A DNA stretch of 64,000 nucleotides from DATIHF01 sp035480955 (GTDB lineage: Bacteria; Patescibacteriota; Microgenomatia; Woykebacterales; RBG-16-39-9b), in NCBI GenBank assembly GCA_035480955.1, contig DATIHF010000006.1, positions 1-64,000 on the forward strand, in the 5' to 3' direction. The position numbers and the translations under genes are program-made. Below, one piece after another: positions 23,185-31,809 of the stretch. Every line of letters starts with the position of its first letter. The first letter of the stretch is position 1. Under the pieces are notes generated by a model, which ran no database searches, was not told the DNA's origin, and saw nothing but the letters and a program-made list of their open reading frames with translations.

Positions 23185-23784
23185 ATGACGGACTATTCTG
23201 ATTACCAAAACGAGAAGGTAGTGGAAATTTCCTCTCCTCAAAAGTCCATGGGAAAAGCCTCCATCATTATTTTTCTTTTGCTTTTTTTATTAGTAGTCGG
23301 ATTACTTTCACTCTCAGCCGGCTATTTTTTCGGTAAGGCAACCGCGACAAAACCAGAAGTTAAAAAGACTACCGTTAAAGCTCCCGCTGCCCCAGTCGGC
23401 AAAGACGTTTATTTTGACTCCGATGAAGGCTATTCGGTCACTTACCTAAAAGCTTGGAAAGCAGAGGGTAAAAATGGCACAACTGCAGGAGTAGTCGTAA
23501 AAAAAGATTCTTCTTCAGTTGAGCTCTCTATTGGGACCGAGCAGAGCTACACTTTATCGAAGGATCAAAAAAGTAAACTTTCGGCCACGAAAAAGGTTGA
23601 TGTGACTATCAACGGCAAAACACTTTCGATGAGCGAGTATTCTTTTAAAGACAGCTCTTTCATCACTTCAGCAACACTGCCGGCAACCACCAACTCGCCA
23701 CAGGTTTCAATATTGATCAAGGCAGAGAATCAAGAAAGCTATGATCAAGCCAAAGAAATCGTCCAGTCGTTAACCTTTCTCTAG
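23185..23784 (+). CDS. Membrane-anchored extracellular protein, unknown
   Basis: About 199 aa. A short cytoplasmic N-terminus, one membrane helix (about 25-48), a Lys/Pro/Ala linker, then a beta-rich domain ending with a helix (QSYDQAKEIV-type). The shape resembles PsbP/DUF1795-like lipoproteins, without certainty. I set the start at 23185 by the promoter; an upstream in-frame ATG at 23059 would overlap mscS. The beta-lactamase-fold gene starts 6 nt after its stop. Confidence 0.65.
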   Translation: MTDYSDYQNEKVVEISSPQKSMGKASIIIFLLLFLLVVGLLSLSAGYFFGKATATKPEVKKTTVKAPAAPVGKDVYFDSDEGYSVTYLKAWKAEGKNGTTAGVVVKKDSSSVELSIGTEQSYTLSKDQKSKLSATKKVDVTINGKTLSMSEYSFKDSSFITSATLPATTNSPQVSILIKAENQESYDQAKEIVQSLTFL

Positions 23785-23790
23785 AAAACT

Positions 23791-24654
23791 ATGAAAATTA
23801 AGGCAAGATATAAAATAGCAGCAGTGGTAGTGATCTTTGCGTTTTTGGTTTTTTTGCCGCGCAAAGATGTTCTCAATAATTTGACCGCAGCTGTCAGCAA
23901 ACCGACGGTGATCCAAAAAGTTAATACAATTTTTCAGAAAAAACCGACTACTGAAGAGCTTGCCGCAGCTCGAAAAGCCAAACAAGACCCACTTCTAGCT
24001 GAATTGACCCCGATTTTGGCAGTCAACAAAAACTACGCCATTGCAGTCTACGACATCAATAATAAAGAGCTTTTTGGGATCAACCAAGATACTCAGTTTC
24101 ACGCGGCCTCAGTGATGAAACTTTTGGTCGCAACCACTGCCTACCGAGATATTGAGGCGGGCAAATATGATTTATCGAAAACTGTCGAATACAACCTAGA
24201 GCAAATGATCAATCAAAGCAACAACAATTCCTGGGATTATTTCAACAATCTTCAAGGGTTTGATCATCAGCAGCAAGTCGCCGATCAGCTCGGTCTAGTA
24301 GGTGCCAAGGTCTGGGGTAACCAGATGACCACTCATGGGATCGCTCAGTTGCTACAACAACTCTACAATGGGCATATCATCTCTGACCAACATAGGGAGC
24401 AACTTTTTTCCTACATGCAAAACACTGAGACAGAGAATCGCATCACCAAAGGTCTACCGGCTGGAGTGACCTTTTACCACAAAACCGGCCATTACAACGG
24501 GGGAGTCCATGACGCTGCCATCGTACTCCATCCGAAAAATCCCTTTATCATTGTTGTTTTTACCAATGACACCACTGGCACTCCTTGGGAAACCCGTTTT
24601 GCCTCTATAGCCCAAGCTACTCAAAAAGTTTACGCTTACTTTGACTCAATTTAG
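23791..24654 (+). CDS. Serine beta-lactamase-fold hydrolase (class A type)
   Basis: 287 aa with a single N-terminal membrane helix (about 8-23). The three active-site motifs of the class A/penicillin-binding fold are present: S107-x-x-K110 (ASVMK), S143-N-N145, and K231-T-G233. The Beta-lactamase2 family includes true lactamases and cell-wall peptidases. I see no clear Glu166-type omega-loop, so hydrolysis of antibiotics is unproven. It sits 6 nt after the preceding gene and 3 nt before the next. Confidence 0.85.
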   Translation: MKIKARYKIAAVVVIFAFLVFLPRKDVLNNLTAAVSKPTVIQKVNTIFQKKPTTEELAAARKAKQDPLLAELTPILAVNKNYAIAVYDINNKELFGINQDTQFHAASVMKLLVATTAYRDIEAGKYDLSKTVEYNLEQMINQSNNNSWDYFNNLQGFDHQQQVADQLGLVGAKVWGNQMTTHGIAQLLQQLYNGHIISDQHREQLFSYMQNTETENRITKGLPAGVTFYHKTGHYNGGVHDAAIVLHPKNPFIIVVFTNDTTGTPWETRFASIAQATQKVYAYFDSI

Positions 24655-24657
24655 ATA

Positions 24658-25203
24658 ATGCCAAAAATTTACACTAAAACCGGTGACTCTGGAGAAACTT
24701 CACTTTTCGGCGGCAAAAGAGTAAAAAAGTCTGACCCTAGAATTGAAGCAATTGGCAGTGTCGATGAGATCAATTCAACTCTCGGGATCTGTGCTTCAGA
24801 AACCCAAAATTCTGAGATTAAAACCCTCGTCCACCAAATCCAGAATAAACTTTTTGAGATTGGGGCAGAATTAGCAAATCCTGAAGGAGTGGGGGAGCAT
24901 TCTCAGAAAATGATTTTGCAAGACTCCGACGTAGAATTTTTGGAAAAGCAAATTGACCACTATCAATCAGACCTTCCCGCCATGAATCAGTTTATTCTGC
25001 CTGGAGGGACGAGAAGTGCTTCTTATTTTCACTTAGCTCGAAGTGTCACGAGACGAACGGAAAGATATTTAACTCAACTGGAAAACACCAACCCTGCAAT
25101 TCAAAAATATCTCAATCGTCTTTCCGATTTATTTTTTGTTCTCGCCAGAGCCGAGAACCACTCCGCTGGGGAAGAGGACAAACCCTGGCAAAAACCTCAG
25201 TAG
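24658..25203 (+). CDS. pduO: Cob(I)alamin adenosyltransferase, PduO type
   Basis: A 181-aa five-helix bundle enzyme that moves the adenosyl group of ATP onto cob(I)alamin. The N-terminal ATP site is intact (KIYTKTGDSGETSLFGG), as are the GSVDEINSTLG and RSVTRRTER motifs (Arg cluster) and the closing LSDLFFVLAR helix. Length is normal. No other cobalamin gene and no B12-dependent enzyme lies nearby, so the coenzyme is presumably salvaged. Confidence 0.93.
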   Translation: MPKIYTKTGDSGETSLFGGKRVKKSDPRIEAIGSVDEINSTLGICASETQNSEIKTLVHQIQNKLFEIGAELANPEGVGEHSQKMILQDSDVEFLEKQIDHYQSDLPAMNQFILPGGTRSASYFHLARSVTRRTERYLTQLENTNPAIQKYLNRLSDLFFVLARAENHSAGEEDKPWQKPQ

Positions 25204-25259
25204 CCCACTAAGTTTTTTTGACAGCCTCGACTCATGTATGAGAAAATTTAAAGTAAGAA

Positions 25260-26381
25260 ATGCCAAATTCCCTGCCAAAACTCCCTCCCAGCGCTCCCGC
25301 ACAGATTTTCATACACCCTGAACATATCGAAGGAACTTTGAAAGTTCCAATTGAAAAAAAATCCCATCCGAATAAAGGAATAAATATCGTGGCCGCTTTT
25401 GTAATTGTGGGGCTAATCCTGATTCTAGCTGGAGCTTATTACATCATCCCGCGCACCCGAACTGTTGCTTTTGCGAGCAGTACGATTGAATCAGTGGGGG
25501 AGCTAAGTGGTAAAACCGATAAAGTTAACTCTTCTTTGACTAGTCTCTATCAATCTCTCACCCAAGGACAATCAGGGAGTGCGGGGACTACCCAAATCAG
25601 TGATCAGGTGCTGGGTTTACAGAGTGATCTTTCGAAAAAACTTTCTGATTCTTCACTTCTAACACTCTCCGCAGCCTACGAAGCAACCGGGAAAACTAAA
25701 GTAAAGGCTTTTTCAGTCCCAGATGAGGATCCCAATAAAGTTACCCGAGAGCAGAGGAGTTTGGCCAAGGAAATAGCCGATAAAAAGAAAGACGCTGAGG
25801 CGAGTTTGAGTGAGGCAACCGCTTTGACCAACGAAAATCTGTCCGGAAAAGCCGCTACACTTGAGACACAGCTATCCCAAGTCAATATCGATACCAAAGA
25901 CTATCTTTCCGAAGCTGAAAAAACATCTCTATACTATGTCAATCTCTCCGACGCCTCAATCGAGCTCTACAATCTTTCCAGCAGTTTGGTCTCACCCAAA
26001 GATATCGCTGTCGCACTTCCCAAATTGACTGCTCTGAGAAGCAGCTTTGCTGATTATGATAGTGCAAAACTACCTGACCAGATGGATTCTCTCAATAAAG
26101 ATGTTGTTGGAATATTTGATTTACTAATCGGCTTTTTCAAAGAAGTCAGCTCTGGCAATCAATCCGAGGAAGCACTCGCCGCTAGTTACCAAAACTTCCT
26201 CTCTTCAGCAAAGACTCTCGAGAGCCAAACTAGTGTTCACGAAATTAGCTTCTGGCAAAACAACGCAGCTTTTTCCAACTATAAAAATCTCACCAGCTCG
26301 CAAACTGAAGTGATCAAAAAAGCCCAGGAAGTCAAAAAAGAAAACAACTTCTTTGTGTTGTCCTGGTTTGGAGTTAACTAA
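25260..26381 (+). CDS. Membrane-anchored extracellular helical protein
   Basis: 373 aa. A cytoplasmic start of about 40 residues precedes one membrane helix (about 44-66). The remaining 300 residues are Ser/Leu/Lys-rich helices with coiled-coil character. No known domain. TTGACA-18-GAAAAT lies just upstream, giving a very short leader. The SLOG gene begins 3 nt after its stop, so they are co-transcribed. Confidence 0.7.
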   Translation: MPNSLPKLPPSAPAQIFIHPEHIEGTLKVPIEKKSHPNKGINIVAAFVIVGLILILAGAYYIIPRTRTVAFASSTIESVGELSGKTDKVNSSLTSLYQSLTQGQSGSAGTTQISDQVLGLQSDLSKKLSDSSLLTLSAAYEATGKTKVKAFSVPDEDPNKVTREQRSLAKEIADKKKDAEASLSEATALTNENLSGKAATLETQLSQVNIDTKDYLSEAEKTSLYYVNLSDASIELYNLSSSLVSPKDIAVALPKLTALRSSFADYDSAKLPDQMDSLNKDVVGIFDLLIGFFKEVSSGNQSEEALAASYQNFLSSAKTLESQTSVHEISFWQNNAAFSNYKNLTSSQTEVIKKAQEVKKENNFFVLSWFGVN

Positions 26382-26384
26382 TTT

Positions 26385-26972
26385 ATGCAATGGAAAATCT
26401 GTGTCTCCGGAGCAGCTGTCGGTGACTGCCTCAACGAGGAAACAATCGAAAAAGCCGAATTGCTCGGGCGCTCTATCGCCAAACATGATGCGGTACTGGT
26501 GACTGGCGCGACGACGGGAATTCCTTTTTACGCCGCTCGAGGGGCGAAAAAGGTTGATGGCGTCAGTATTGGCTTTTCTCCCGCCGCGACCTATCAAGAC
26601 CACGTCAAACGCTACCAACTACCGACGCGCTACATGGATTTGATCGTTTACACAGGTTTTGGCTACGCGGGGAGAAATTTGTTGTTAACCCGAAGTGCCG
26701 ATGCGGTGATCGTAGTTTGTGGTCGAATTGGCACTTTGAACGAATTTACTGTTGCCTTTGAAGATAAAAAACCCCTTGGTGTACTAACTGGTTCTGGCGG
26801 GATTGCCGACGAGATCAAAGAGTTGACCGAGGTCGCCCACAAGCACGAGTGCCCAGTAATTTATGAAGATGATCCCGACAAATTGGTCGTCAATCTGATC
26901 CGTGATTTGGAAAGAACACGAGTAGCCGACAATGCTCGGGAGCGAGTAACCAAACCTGAAAAAACCGACTAG
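26385..26972 (+). CDS. SLOG/LOG-like nucleotide-binding protein
   Basis: 195 aa. A Rossmann-like fold of the SLOG superfamily: VTGATTGIPFYAARGA near 45 and a late CGRIGTLNEF in place of the usual PGGxGTxxE. LOG enzymes release cytokinin-type bases from nucleotides, while other SLOG proteins only bind nucleotides. The altered loop, with the Glu kept, leaves activity open. It lies between two membrane-anchored protein genes in one operon. Confidence 0.75.
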   Translation: MQWKICVSGAAVGDCLNEETIEKAELLGRSIAKHDAVLVTGATTGIPFYAARGAKKVDGVSIGFSPAATYQDHVKRYQLPTRYMDLIVYTGFGYAGRNLLLTRSADAVIVVCGRIGTLNEFTVAFEDKKPLGVLTGSGGIADEIKELTEVAHKHECPVIYEDDPDKLVVNLIRDLERTRVADNARERVTKPEKTD

Positions 26973-26974
26973 CA

Positions 26975-28168
26975 ATGGTTTCTAAATTTTCAATTTTTTT
27001 TCTCAAATACAAATTTCAAATTGGAGCGGCTATTTTGCTTTTTACTACCTTGGCGTCTTTGACATTTTTGGTTAAAACTTCTCTTGAAAACCAGCAAAAA
27101 GAGCTAACGGCCGTTTCTAATGAGCAGAAAATTGCTTCTCTTTCGGCGCAAGTAAAAAGTTTGCTCAAGGTTAATAATCAACTACAAAATGAAGACACTC
27201 GGGCAACCCTGACAACGATCAATAATACAATCGAAAAATACGAAACAGTCAAAAATAAATCAGCCGACTATAAAAATCAGGGCGTTGATACAGCTAGCGT
27301 GGATTCTCAATTTCCCACTGCAGTCGATCTTATCTTGCAGAAAAAATATTCTGAGGCAGACGCTCTTTTGACCAAACTTGATACTGATCTGGAAACTGCT
27401 CTCAAAGCCAAACAAGCTGCTGATGCCGCGAAGCCCAAGACAACGACCACCACGACAACCTCGACCTGCAGTAGTGTCCCGACGAGTGGTTATTGCCAGT
27501 TGAGTGTTAAAGTTGGGTCAACCAGTTTTTCAGTTTATCTCGTCGCGGGAAACGTCAGTTCCGTCTGGACCGATACTGCCAATTCCGACAACTGCGCGGA
27601 CAACTGTCCCACTAAAGCTCTGGCGAGTTATGTTTCCGCTGATGGTGGCTACGCGGGGATCAACGGAACTTATTTTTGTCCTCCAGACTATAGCTCCTGT
27701 GCGGGAAAAGTGTCCTCTTTTGATTTTCCAGTTTACAATTCCAATCTGAAAAAATGGATCAATGAAGACAAACTTGCTTGGACCAACCGGGCCATGATGG
27801 CTTTTACTTCTAGCTCAGCAGTTTTTTATCCAACCGCCAATAGTTACTCGGGGCTGGGAGGGATCAAAGCAGGGATCGTTAATTTCCCGGGACTGCTTCA
27901 AAACGGACAAAATATTGTTGGAAACTACACTTTGACTTCTGCACAACAAACCAAGGGAAATCGTGGCGGAGTGGGGGTAAAAGGCTCAACTGTTTATCTG
28001 GTCATCACCAAGAGTGCTACAGTCAATGATTTGGCGGAGATCATGAAGAGTATGGGAATCAGCAATGCTTTGAATCTCGACGGGGGAGGATCAAGCGCGC
28101 TTTACTACAACGGAAGCTACAAGGTCGGGCCAGGAAGAGCTTTGCCAAACGCTCTGATTTTGAAATAA
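26975..28168 (+). CDS. Exported phosphodiester glycosidase (NAGPA domain) with coiled-coil stalk
   Basis: 397 aa. Membrane helix about 14-32, coiled coil to about 150, a Thr linker, then a NAGPA domain (about 165-397). The family end motif NLDGGGSSALYYNG is plain, and four Cys form likely disulfides around residues 200-245. Relatives remove N-acetylglucosamine from phosphodiester-linked sugars, so a role on cell-surface glycans is likely. It is the last gene before a structured intergenic element. Confidence 0.85.
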   Translation: MVSKFSIFFLKYKFQIGAAILLFTTLASLTFLVKTSLENQQKELTAVSNEQKIASLSAQVKSLLKVNNQLQNEDTRATLTTINNTIEKYETVKNKSADYKNQGVDTASVDSQFPTAVDLILQKKYSEADALLTKLDTDLETALKAKQAADAAKPKTTTTTTTSTCSSVPTSGYCQLSVKVGSTSFSVYLVAGNVSSVWTDTANSDNCADNCPTKALASYVSADGGYAGINGTYFCPPDYSSCAGKVSSFDFPVYNSNLKKWINEDKLAWTNRAMMAFTSSSAVFYPTANSYSGLGGIKAGIVNFPGLLQNGQNIVGNYTLTSAQQTKGNRGGVGVKGSTVYLVITKSATVNDLAEIMKSMGISNALNLDGGGSSALYYNGSYKVGPGRALPNALILK

Positions 28169-28256
28169 AATTAGCAGCCCACCATGCGTGTCCAGATGTG
28201 ATCTAGAAAAACGAATCTTTGGGATCCGTTGCACTAGCGAGCTGCTAATTAATTTT
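28169..28256 (+). ncRNA. Compact branched RNA element after the NAGPA gene
   Basis: AATTAGCAGC (28169-28178) and GCTGCTAATT (28241-28250) form a perfect 10-bp closing stem. Inside are TCCAGAT-gtg-ATCTAGA (7 bp) and AACGAATC-tttgg-GATCCGTT (8 bp). The result is a three-way junction of about 82 nt, followed by AATTTTAT. It starts one nucleotide after the stop codon and may act as terminator, stabiliser or small RNA. It is not a tRNA: no T-loop or anticodon arm fits. Confidence 0.5.
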
Positions 28257-28343
28257 ATAAGACTATAAGCAATAAAGGTCAACAAACAAGCGAGACTAAA
28301 CATTAGTTTGATAGAGATTGACATAAACTCTCTGCTTGAGTGT

Positions 28344-28372
28344 TTGACAAAGAACGAATTGTGGTTGAGAAT
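28344..28372 (+). promoter_or_regulatory. Leaderless promoter of the Gmad2 gene
   Basis: TTGACA (28344-28349), 17 bp, GAGAAT (28367-28372), 8 nt, ATG 28381. Confidence 0.6.
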
Positions 28373-28380
28373 GAAAGGTG

Positions 28381-29394
28381 ATGGAGCCTGAATTTGAAAG
28401 TGACGATTTAGGTCAAAAACGCGTCGTGATCGATCAACCCAAGTCACGGCCTTTGTGGCAAAAAATTCTCTTTATTATCATTGTCCTTGCGCTAATCGCT
28501 CTGGCTCTCTTTGGTCTGAGTAAACTTTTTGGGAGTAGCAAGAAAAGCTCTTCAGGTACTAAAGAAGCCACTAGCAGTGCGACAGAGAGTGCGACCGCTT
28601 CAACAACAAAAACAAACAAATCAACTTCCAACTCTTGTGCTCCCAACTCAGAATTTGTCAATCAAGATCAAGGTTATCAAGTCTGCTATCCTAGTGGTTG
28701 GGTAGAGAAAGAGCTAAAAGTTTCTGGTTTGAAAGTTGGCTTTGATCCAAAAAAAGTTGACGACACCACTGCCACAATAGTCGTTGAGATCACTGATGAT
28801 TCAGCTGATTTGGCAATACAAAATTTCAATGACAATTCTTCAAAGTTTGATTTCGGAACAGATAGCATTGATGGTCTCAAGGTTACTCAAACTACGATAA
28901 CAAGAATGAAATCTGATCCTCTTTCCGCTACCTACCCAAAATCAATCCTGACTGCGACCACAACTCACGGGCGCACTTACGTTGCCACCTTGAACTCAAC
29001 CGAGGCTGATTTCTCCGCCAACCAAACTATTTACACCAATTTTCTCAAAAGCTGGAAGTTTTTAGACGATATTCCCAAACCTCCCTGGTCAAATTCGCGT
29101 AATATTATAGTTGATCAGCCTTGGACGGATTCCACAGTTGGTAATCCAGTCACGATCTCTGGGGAAGCGATCACCTTTGAGGCAGTACTAAATATTCGCA
29201 TCAAAGACGCCAAAGGGACCACTTTGAAAGAAACTACTCTACAAACCCAGAGTGGGCAAGACCGCTCACCATTTTCCGGACAGGTGAGTTTTGATAAACC
29301 CAAGACTTCAACGGGAACTATCGAGGTCTACACAACCAGCGCCAAAGACAATAAAGAGCAAGACAAAGTTTCCATCCCCGTAAAATTCCAATAA
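28381..29394 (+). CDS. Membrane-anchored protein with C-terminal Gmad2 Ig-like domain
   Basis: About 337 aa. Cytoplasmic start, one membrane helix (about 27-48), a Ser/Thr-rich linker, a middle beta domain with two Cys (about 82-230) and a C-terminal Gmad2 domain (about 240-337), an Ig-like fold first named from spore-germination proteins (IIVDQP...VTISGEA...F-x-G-x-V). Likely an extracellular binding protein. Start at 28381 follows the promoter spacing; GTG at 28378 is possible. Confidence 0.8.
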   Translation: MEPEFESDDLGQKRVVIDQPKSRPLWQKILFIIIVLALIALALFGLSKLFGSSKKSSSGTKEATSSATESATASTTKTNKSTSNSCAPNSEFVNQDQGYQVCYPSGWVEKELKVSGLKVGFDPKKVDDTTATIVVEITDDSADLAIQNFNDNSSKFDFGTDSIDGLKVTQTTITRMKSDPLSATYPKSILTATTTHGRTYVATLNSTEADFSANQTIYTNFLKSWKFLDDIPKPPWSNSRNIIVDQPWTDSTVGNPVTISGEAITFEAVLNIRIKDAKGTTLKETTLQTQSGQDRSPFSGQVSFDKPKTSTGTIEVYTTSAKDNKEQDKVSIPVKFQ

Positions 29395-29395
29395 A

Positions 29396-29424
29396 TTGAA
29401 ATAAATTGCTAGATCAACTATACT
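29396..29424 (+). promoter_or_regulatory. Promoter of the 29446-30082 operon
   Basis: TTGAAA (29396-29401), 17 bp, TATACT (29419-29424), then AAGGAGG and ATG. Confidence 0.75.
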
Positions 29425-29445
29425 CGCTTCCGGAAGGAGGCAGAT

Positions 29446-29724
29446 ATGTGGGCGATTCACGTTTCAAGGATTGAGGGTTACAGTTCGGAGCAAATAAATG
29501 AATCTCTCCATAATGCTCTTGAAGCTGAGCACAGCTTAAAGTTGATATATTGGTTTGATCCAACAGATGGTGGTCGACAGAATCCCTGGTCAATGACATT
29601 TGAGAAGCGAGAACTGCGTTTTGATCCCACGCACGTTGTCTTCGCTCTCTACAGGCGATCATCTTTCCATTCAGATGAAAGGGTTTATCTGATCCAAGCG
29701 GAACCAATCGAGAAAGGAAACTGA
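29446..29724 (+). CDS. Unknown protein, 92 aa
   Basis: Starts after GGAAGGAGG. A mixed alpha/beta composition with no membrane segment, Cys motif or known domain. The next gene begins 1 nt after its stop, so the two are one operon and may encode partners. I do not recognise it. Confidence 0.65.
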   Translation: MWAIHVSRIEGYSSEQINESLHNALEAEHSLKLIYWFDPTDGGRQNPWSMTFEKRELRFDPTHVVFALYRRSSFHSDERVYLIQAEPIEKGN

Positions 29725-29725
29725 G

Positions 29726-30082
29726 ATGGTGGAGATCATCAACAGGGATGTCAATTTTGTCTCGGTCAGTGATGATATTGGTTTCCCAAGTCTGATCAAG
29801 TTTTTTGAGAAGAGAGAGCTAGAAATAATCAAAGCCTACTCTCAATCAAACCCAAAAGAAAACTTGGCAAAGAACGGGGAGATTTTTGTTTGTGAAACTT
29901 CGGAAGGTTTTGTTGTAAATATTAGGCAAACTCATGTAGTTACAGCTTACGTTACTAGACATCCAAACTATAAGTCTTCATTGTCAACCTTTGTTGTTCA
30001 AGCAAGGCCAAAAGGAAAGAAAAAAACAACCGAAGTTGCTTCCAAGAAAAAGTCCGTCCGCAAGCCAGCTAGAAAATCCTAG
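29726..30082 (+). CDS. Unknown protein with basic tail, 118 aa
   Basis: Begins 1 nt after the previous stop. Residues 1-92 look alpha/beta, and the last 25 are Lys/Arg-rich, fitting contact with nucleic acid or the membrane. The stop lies inside the terminator stem. No recognised family. Confidence 0.65.
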   Translation: MVEIINRDVNFVSVSDDIGFPSLIKFFEKRELEIIKAYSQSNPKENLAKNGEIFVCETSEGFVVNIRQTHVVTAYVTRHPNYKSSLSTFVVQARPKGKKKTTEVASKKKSVRKPARKS

Positions 30083-30096
30083 TTGGCTCTTTTTTT
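30063..30096 (+). terminator. Rho-independent terminator
   Basis: AGCCAGCTAG (30063-30072) pairs with CTAGTTGGCT (30079-30088) including one wobble, followed by a T run. It includes the stop codon of the gene it ends. Confidence 0.85.
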
Positions 30097-30334
30097 AACC
30101 TTTTTCCCAACGCTCTTTTTCGCCTTTCTCAACTTCCTCAGCCAATCCAGCTTCTTCGGGCTTTTCTTCAGTTTCTTCAAGATAAAGTCCAACAGCATGC
30201 TCTGCTTCAGTGGTATCGTTTATTTCAGGTGAGTCTTCGGCATCGGGCATGCTGCCAGAGACTGATTCCTCGCCTTTCATGTCTTCGGTCAAGTGCTTTT
30301 CCTTTTCGCCAGATGTGTAGATTATTTTTGCCAT
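30095..30334 (-). CDS. Small acidic protein, 79 aa
   Basis: About one third of residues are Glu or Asp. It is probably disordered, with no Cys and no membrane segment. The upstream signals support a real gene: TTGACA-17-GAAAAT ends 6 nt before ATG. Its end touches the terminator of the convergent operon. Function unknown. Confidence 0.6.
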   Translation of the reverse strand: MAKIIYTSGEKEKHLTEDMKGEESVSGSMPDAEDSPEINDTTEAEHAVGLYLEETEEKPEEAGLAEEVEKGEKERWEKG

Positions 30335-30340
30335 TAACTA

Positions 30341-30369
30341 ATTTTCCCTTAACTAACTATTGCTGTCAA
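30341..30369 (-). promoter_or_regulatory. Leaderless promoter of the acidic protein gene
   Basis: On the minus strand TTGACA, 17 bp, GAAAAT, 6 nt, ATG 30334. Confidence 0.65.
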
Positions 30370-30380
30370 CAAACAGCCTC

Positions 30381-30409
30381 TTGATTTTTATAAGGGTCGG
30401 GACTATATT
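30381..30409 (+). promoter_or_regulatory. Promoter of the VOC gene
   Basis: TTGATT (30381-30386), 17 bp, TATATT (30404-30409), followed by AAGGAGG and ATG 30433. Confidence 0.7.
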
Positions 30410-30432
30410 TTTCAGACAAGGAGGAAATTTAT

Positions 30433-30864
30433 ATGATTAAAGGACTCGACGGTGTTACTATCGGAAGCAAAAATGCGACCGAATTAGCAAATTTCTACAA
30501 AGATAAAGTAGGTATTAAAATCAAAGAAGAATTCCAGATGGGTGAAAATCTCAATGCATTTGAGATGGACGCTGGTGAAGGCAGCAGCGTTATGATTATT
30601 GACATGCCCGATTATGCCGATAAAGCCTCCGAGGACAGTAGAGTTTGGCTAACTTTTGAGGTAGAGAATATCGAAAAATCAACCGAGGAGATCGATGGAA
30701 AAGGCGTCAAAAAGGTCAGAGACACTTTTCATATCGAAGGTTATGGGTATGTAACTACCTACTCAGACCCAGATGGCAACTCTTTTCAGATCGCCCAAGT
30801 GCGCGGTGGTGAAGAAGATCACAACGAGCATGACCATGATCACGAAGAAGGCCACGATCACTAA
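30433..30864 (+). CDS. VOC (glyoxalase-fold) protein with histidine-rich tail
   Basis: 143 aa. A vicinal-oxygen-chelate fold (about 3-125) with the two beta-alpha-beta-beta-beta repeats and the closing YSDPDGNSFQIAQV motif typical of glyoxalase/dioxygenase relatives. The tail after 128 contains about seven His among Asp and Glu, a likely Zn, Ni or Cu binding strip. A metal-storage or metal-dependent lyase role is possible. Two further small genes follow in the same direction. Confidence 0.85.
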   Translation: MIKGLDGVTIGSKNATELANFYKDKVGIKIKEEFQMGENLNAFEMDAGEGSSVMIIDMPDYADKASEDSRVWLTFEVENIEKSTEEIDGKGVKKVRDTFHIEGYGYVTTYSDPDGNSFQIAQVRGGEEDHNEHDHDHEEGHDH

Positions 30865-30883
30865 AGATTAATTTAACTTAAAA

Positions 30884-31240
30884 ATGGCTTACATTGTCGC
30901 AGGACTTATCGTCAATTCATTATCACTATATGTAGCTGATCTCCTCATTGATGGGATAAAAATTGAAAATTTTGGAGCACTTGTAGTTTCTGCGATTGCC
31001 ATCGCAATTGTTAACACTTTCATCAAACCACTAGCTCATCTGATCGCACTACCGATCACAGTAATTACATTGGGCCTTTTCGCACTTGTGGTAAACACTG
31101 CAATGCTTGGGCTAGCGGCTTGGTTTGTACCTGGTTTTCACATCAACGGCTTTTTTGATGCTTTCTGGGGAGCAATCATAATCTCGCTCGTCAGCCGGAT
31201 CCTCTCGCTCTTCTTTGAGCCAAAAAAAGCTACTGCCTAA
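30884..31240 (+). CDS. Phage holin 4 superfamily (YvlD-like) membrane protein
   Basis: 118 aa with four membrane helices. The pattern NTFIKPLAHLIALPITVITLG is the mark of the PF04020 family (YvlD). Not a phage gene here; the family is widespread in chromosomes and of unknown role. It lies 19 nt after the VOC gene and 17 nt before thpR, probably one operon. Confidence 0.88.
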   Translation: MAYIVAGLIVNSLSLYVADLLIDGIKIENFGALVVSAIAIAIVNTFIKPLAHLIALPITVITLGLFALVVNTAMLGLAAWFVPGFHINGFFDAFWGAIIISLVSRILSLFFEPKKATA

Positions 31241-31257
31241 CTTTTTAAAAGTAATAA

Positions 31258-31809
31258 ATGAAAAGAAGACTTTTTGTTGCCCTACCTCTAACAGACTCAC
31301 TCCTCAATATTTTTCTTGATTATCAAAAAACTCTGCCAATAGATGCAGTCAGGGCAACCAAAAGGGAAAATCTGCATTTGACGCTGGCTTTCCTTGGTTA
31401 TGTCGAGGAGTCTCACGTGGGTAAGATAGAGGAAATACTTGCCAAAATCGCTTCCTCAACCAAATCATTTTCACTGCAGTATCAGTTTATCGCTCTTGCA
31501 CCACCTCAGATTGAGCCGCGAATGATCTGGGGAAGATTTCATATCAACGATAATTATGAAAAACTGGTTAATGAGATTTTTGCCAATGCCGAGAGCTACA
31601 TTACAGAAGAAACTCGGATAGAAAAGATCCCTCATGTGACCATAGCCCGCTTCCGCGAGGGACTGGTCAATAAAGACTTGGTGCTGCAGCAACCGCAAGT
31701 AGTCGAACCAAACCTAACAATAGGCTCGATGATTCTATTTGAATCACAACCTGATGGCGACGGTCCAGTGTATTTGCCACTAGCAACTTTCAAACTACAG
31801 GGGAACTAA
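31258..31809 (+). CDS. thpR: RNA 2',3'-cyclic phosphodiesterase (ThpR)
   Basis: 183 aa of the 2H phosphoesterase family. Two HxTx motifs are present, H40-L-T-L and H127-V-T-I, forming the active site that opens 2',3'-cyclic phosphates on RNA ends. Normal family length. The stop overlaps the end of the convergent PIG-L gene by 4 nt. Confidence 0.92.
   Translation: MKRRLFVALPLTDSLLNIFLDYQKTLPIDAVRATKRENLHLTLAFLGYVEESHVGKIEEILAKIASSTKSFSLQYQFIALAPPQIEPRMIWGRFHINDNYEKLVNEIFANAESYITEETRIEKIPHVTIARFREGLVNKDLVLQQPQVVEPNLTIGSMILFESQPDGDGPVYLPLATFKLQGN

Noticed and set aside
28170..28250. tRNA-like cloverleaf
   Set aside because: Size fits, but there is no T-loop GTTCRA sequence, no D-loop GG and no proper anticodon arm on either strand.
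30884..31240. Phage holin
   Set aside because: The PF04020 name is historical; no lysis genes are nearby.
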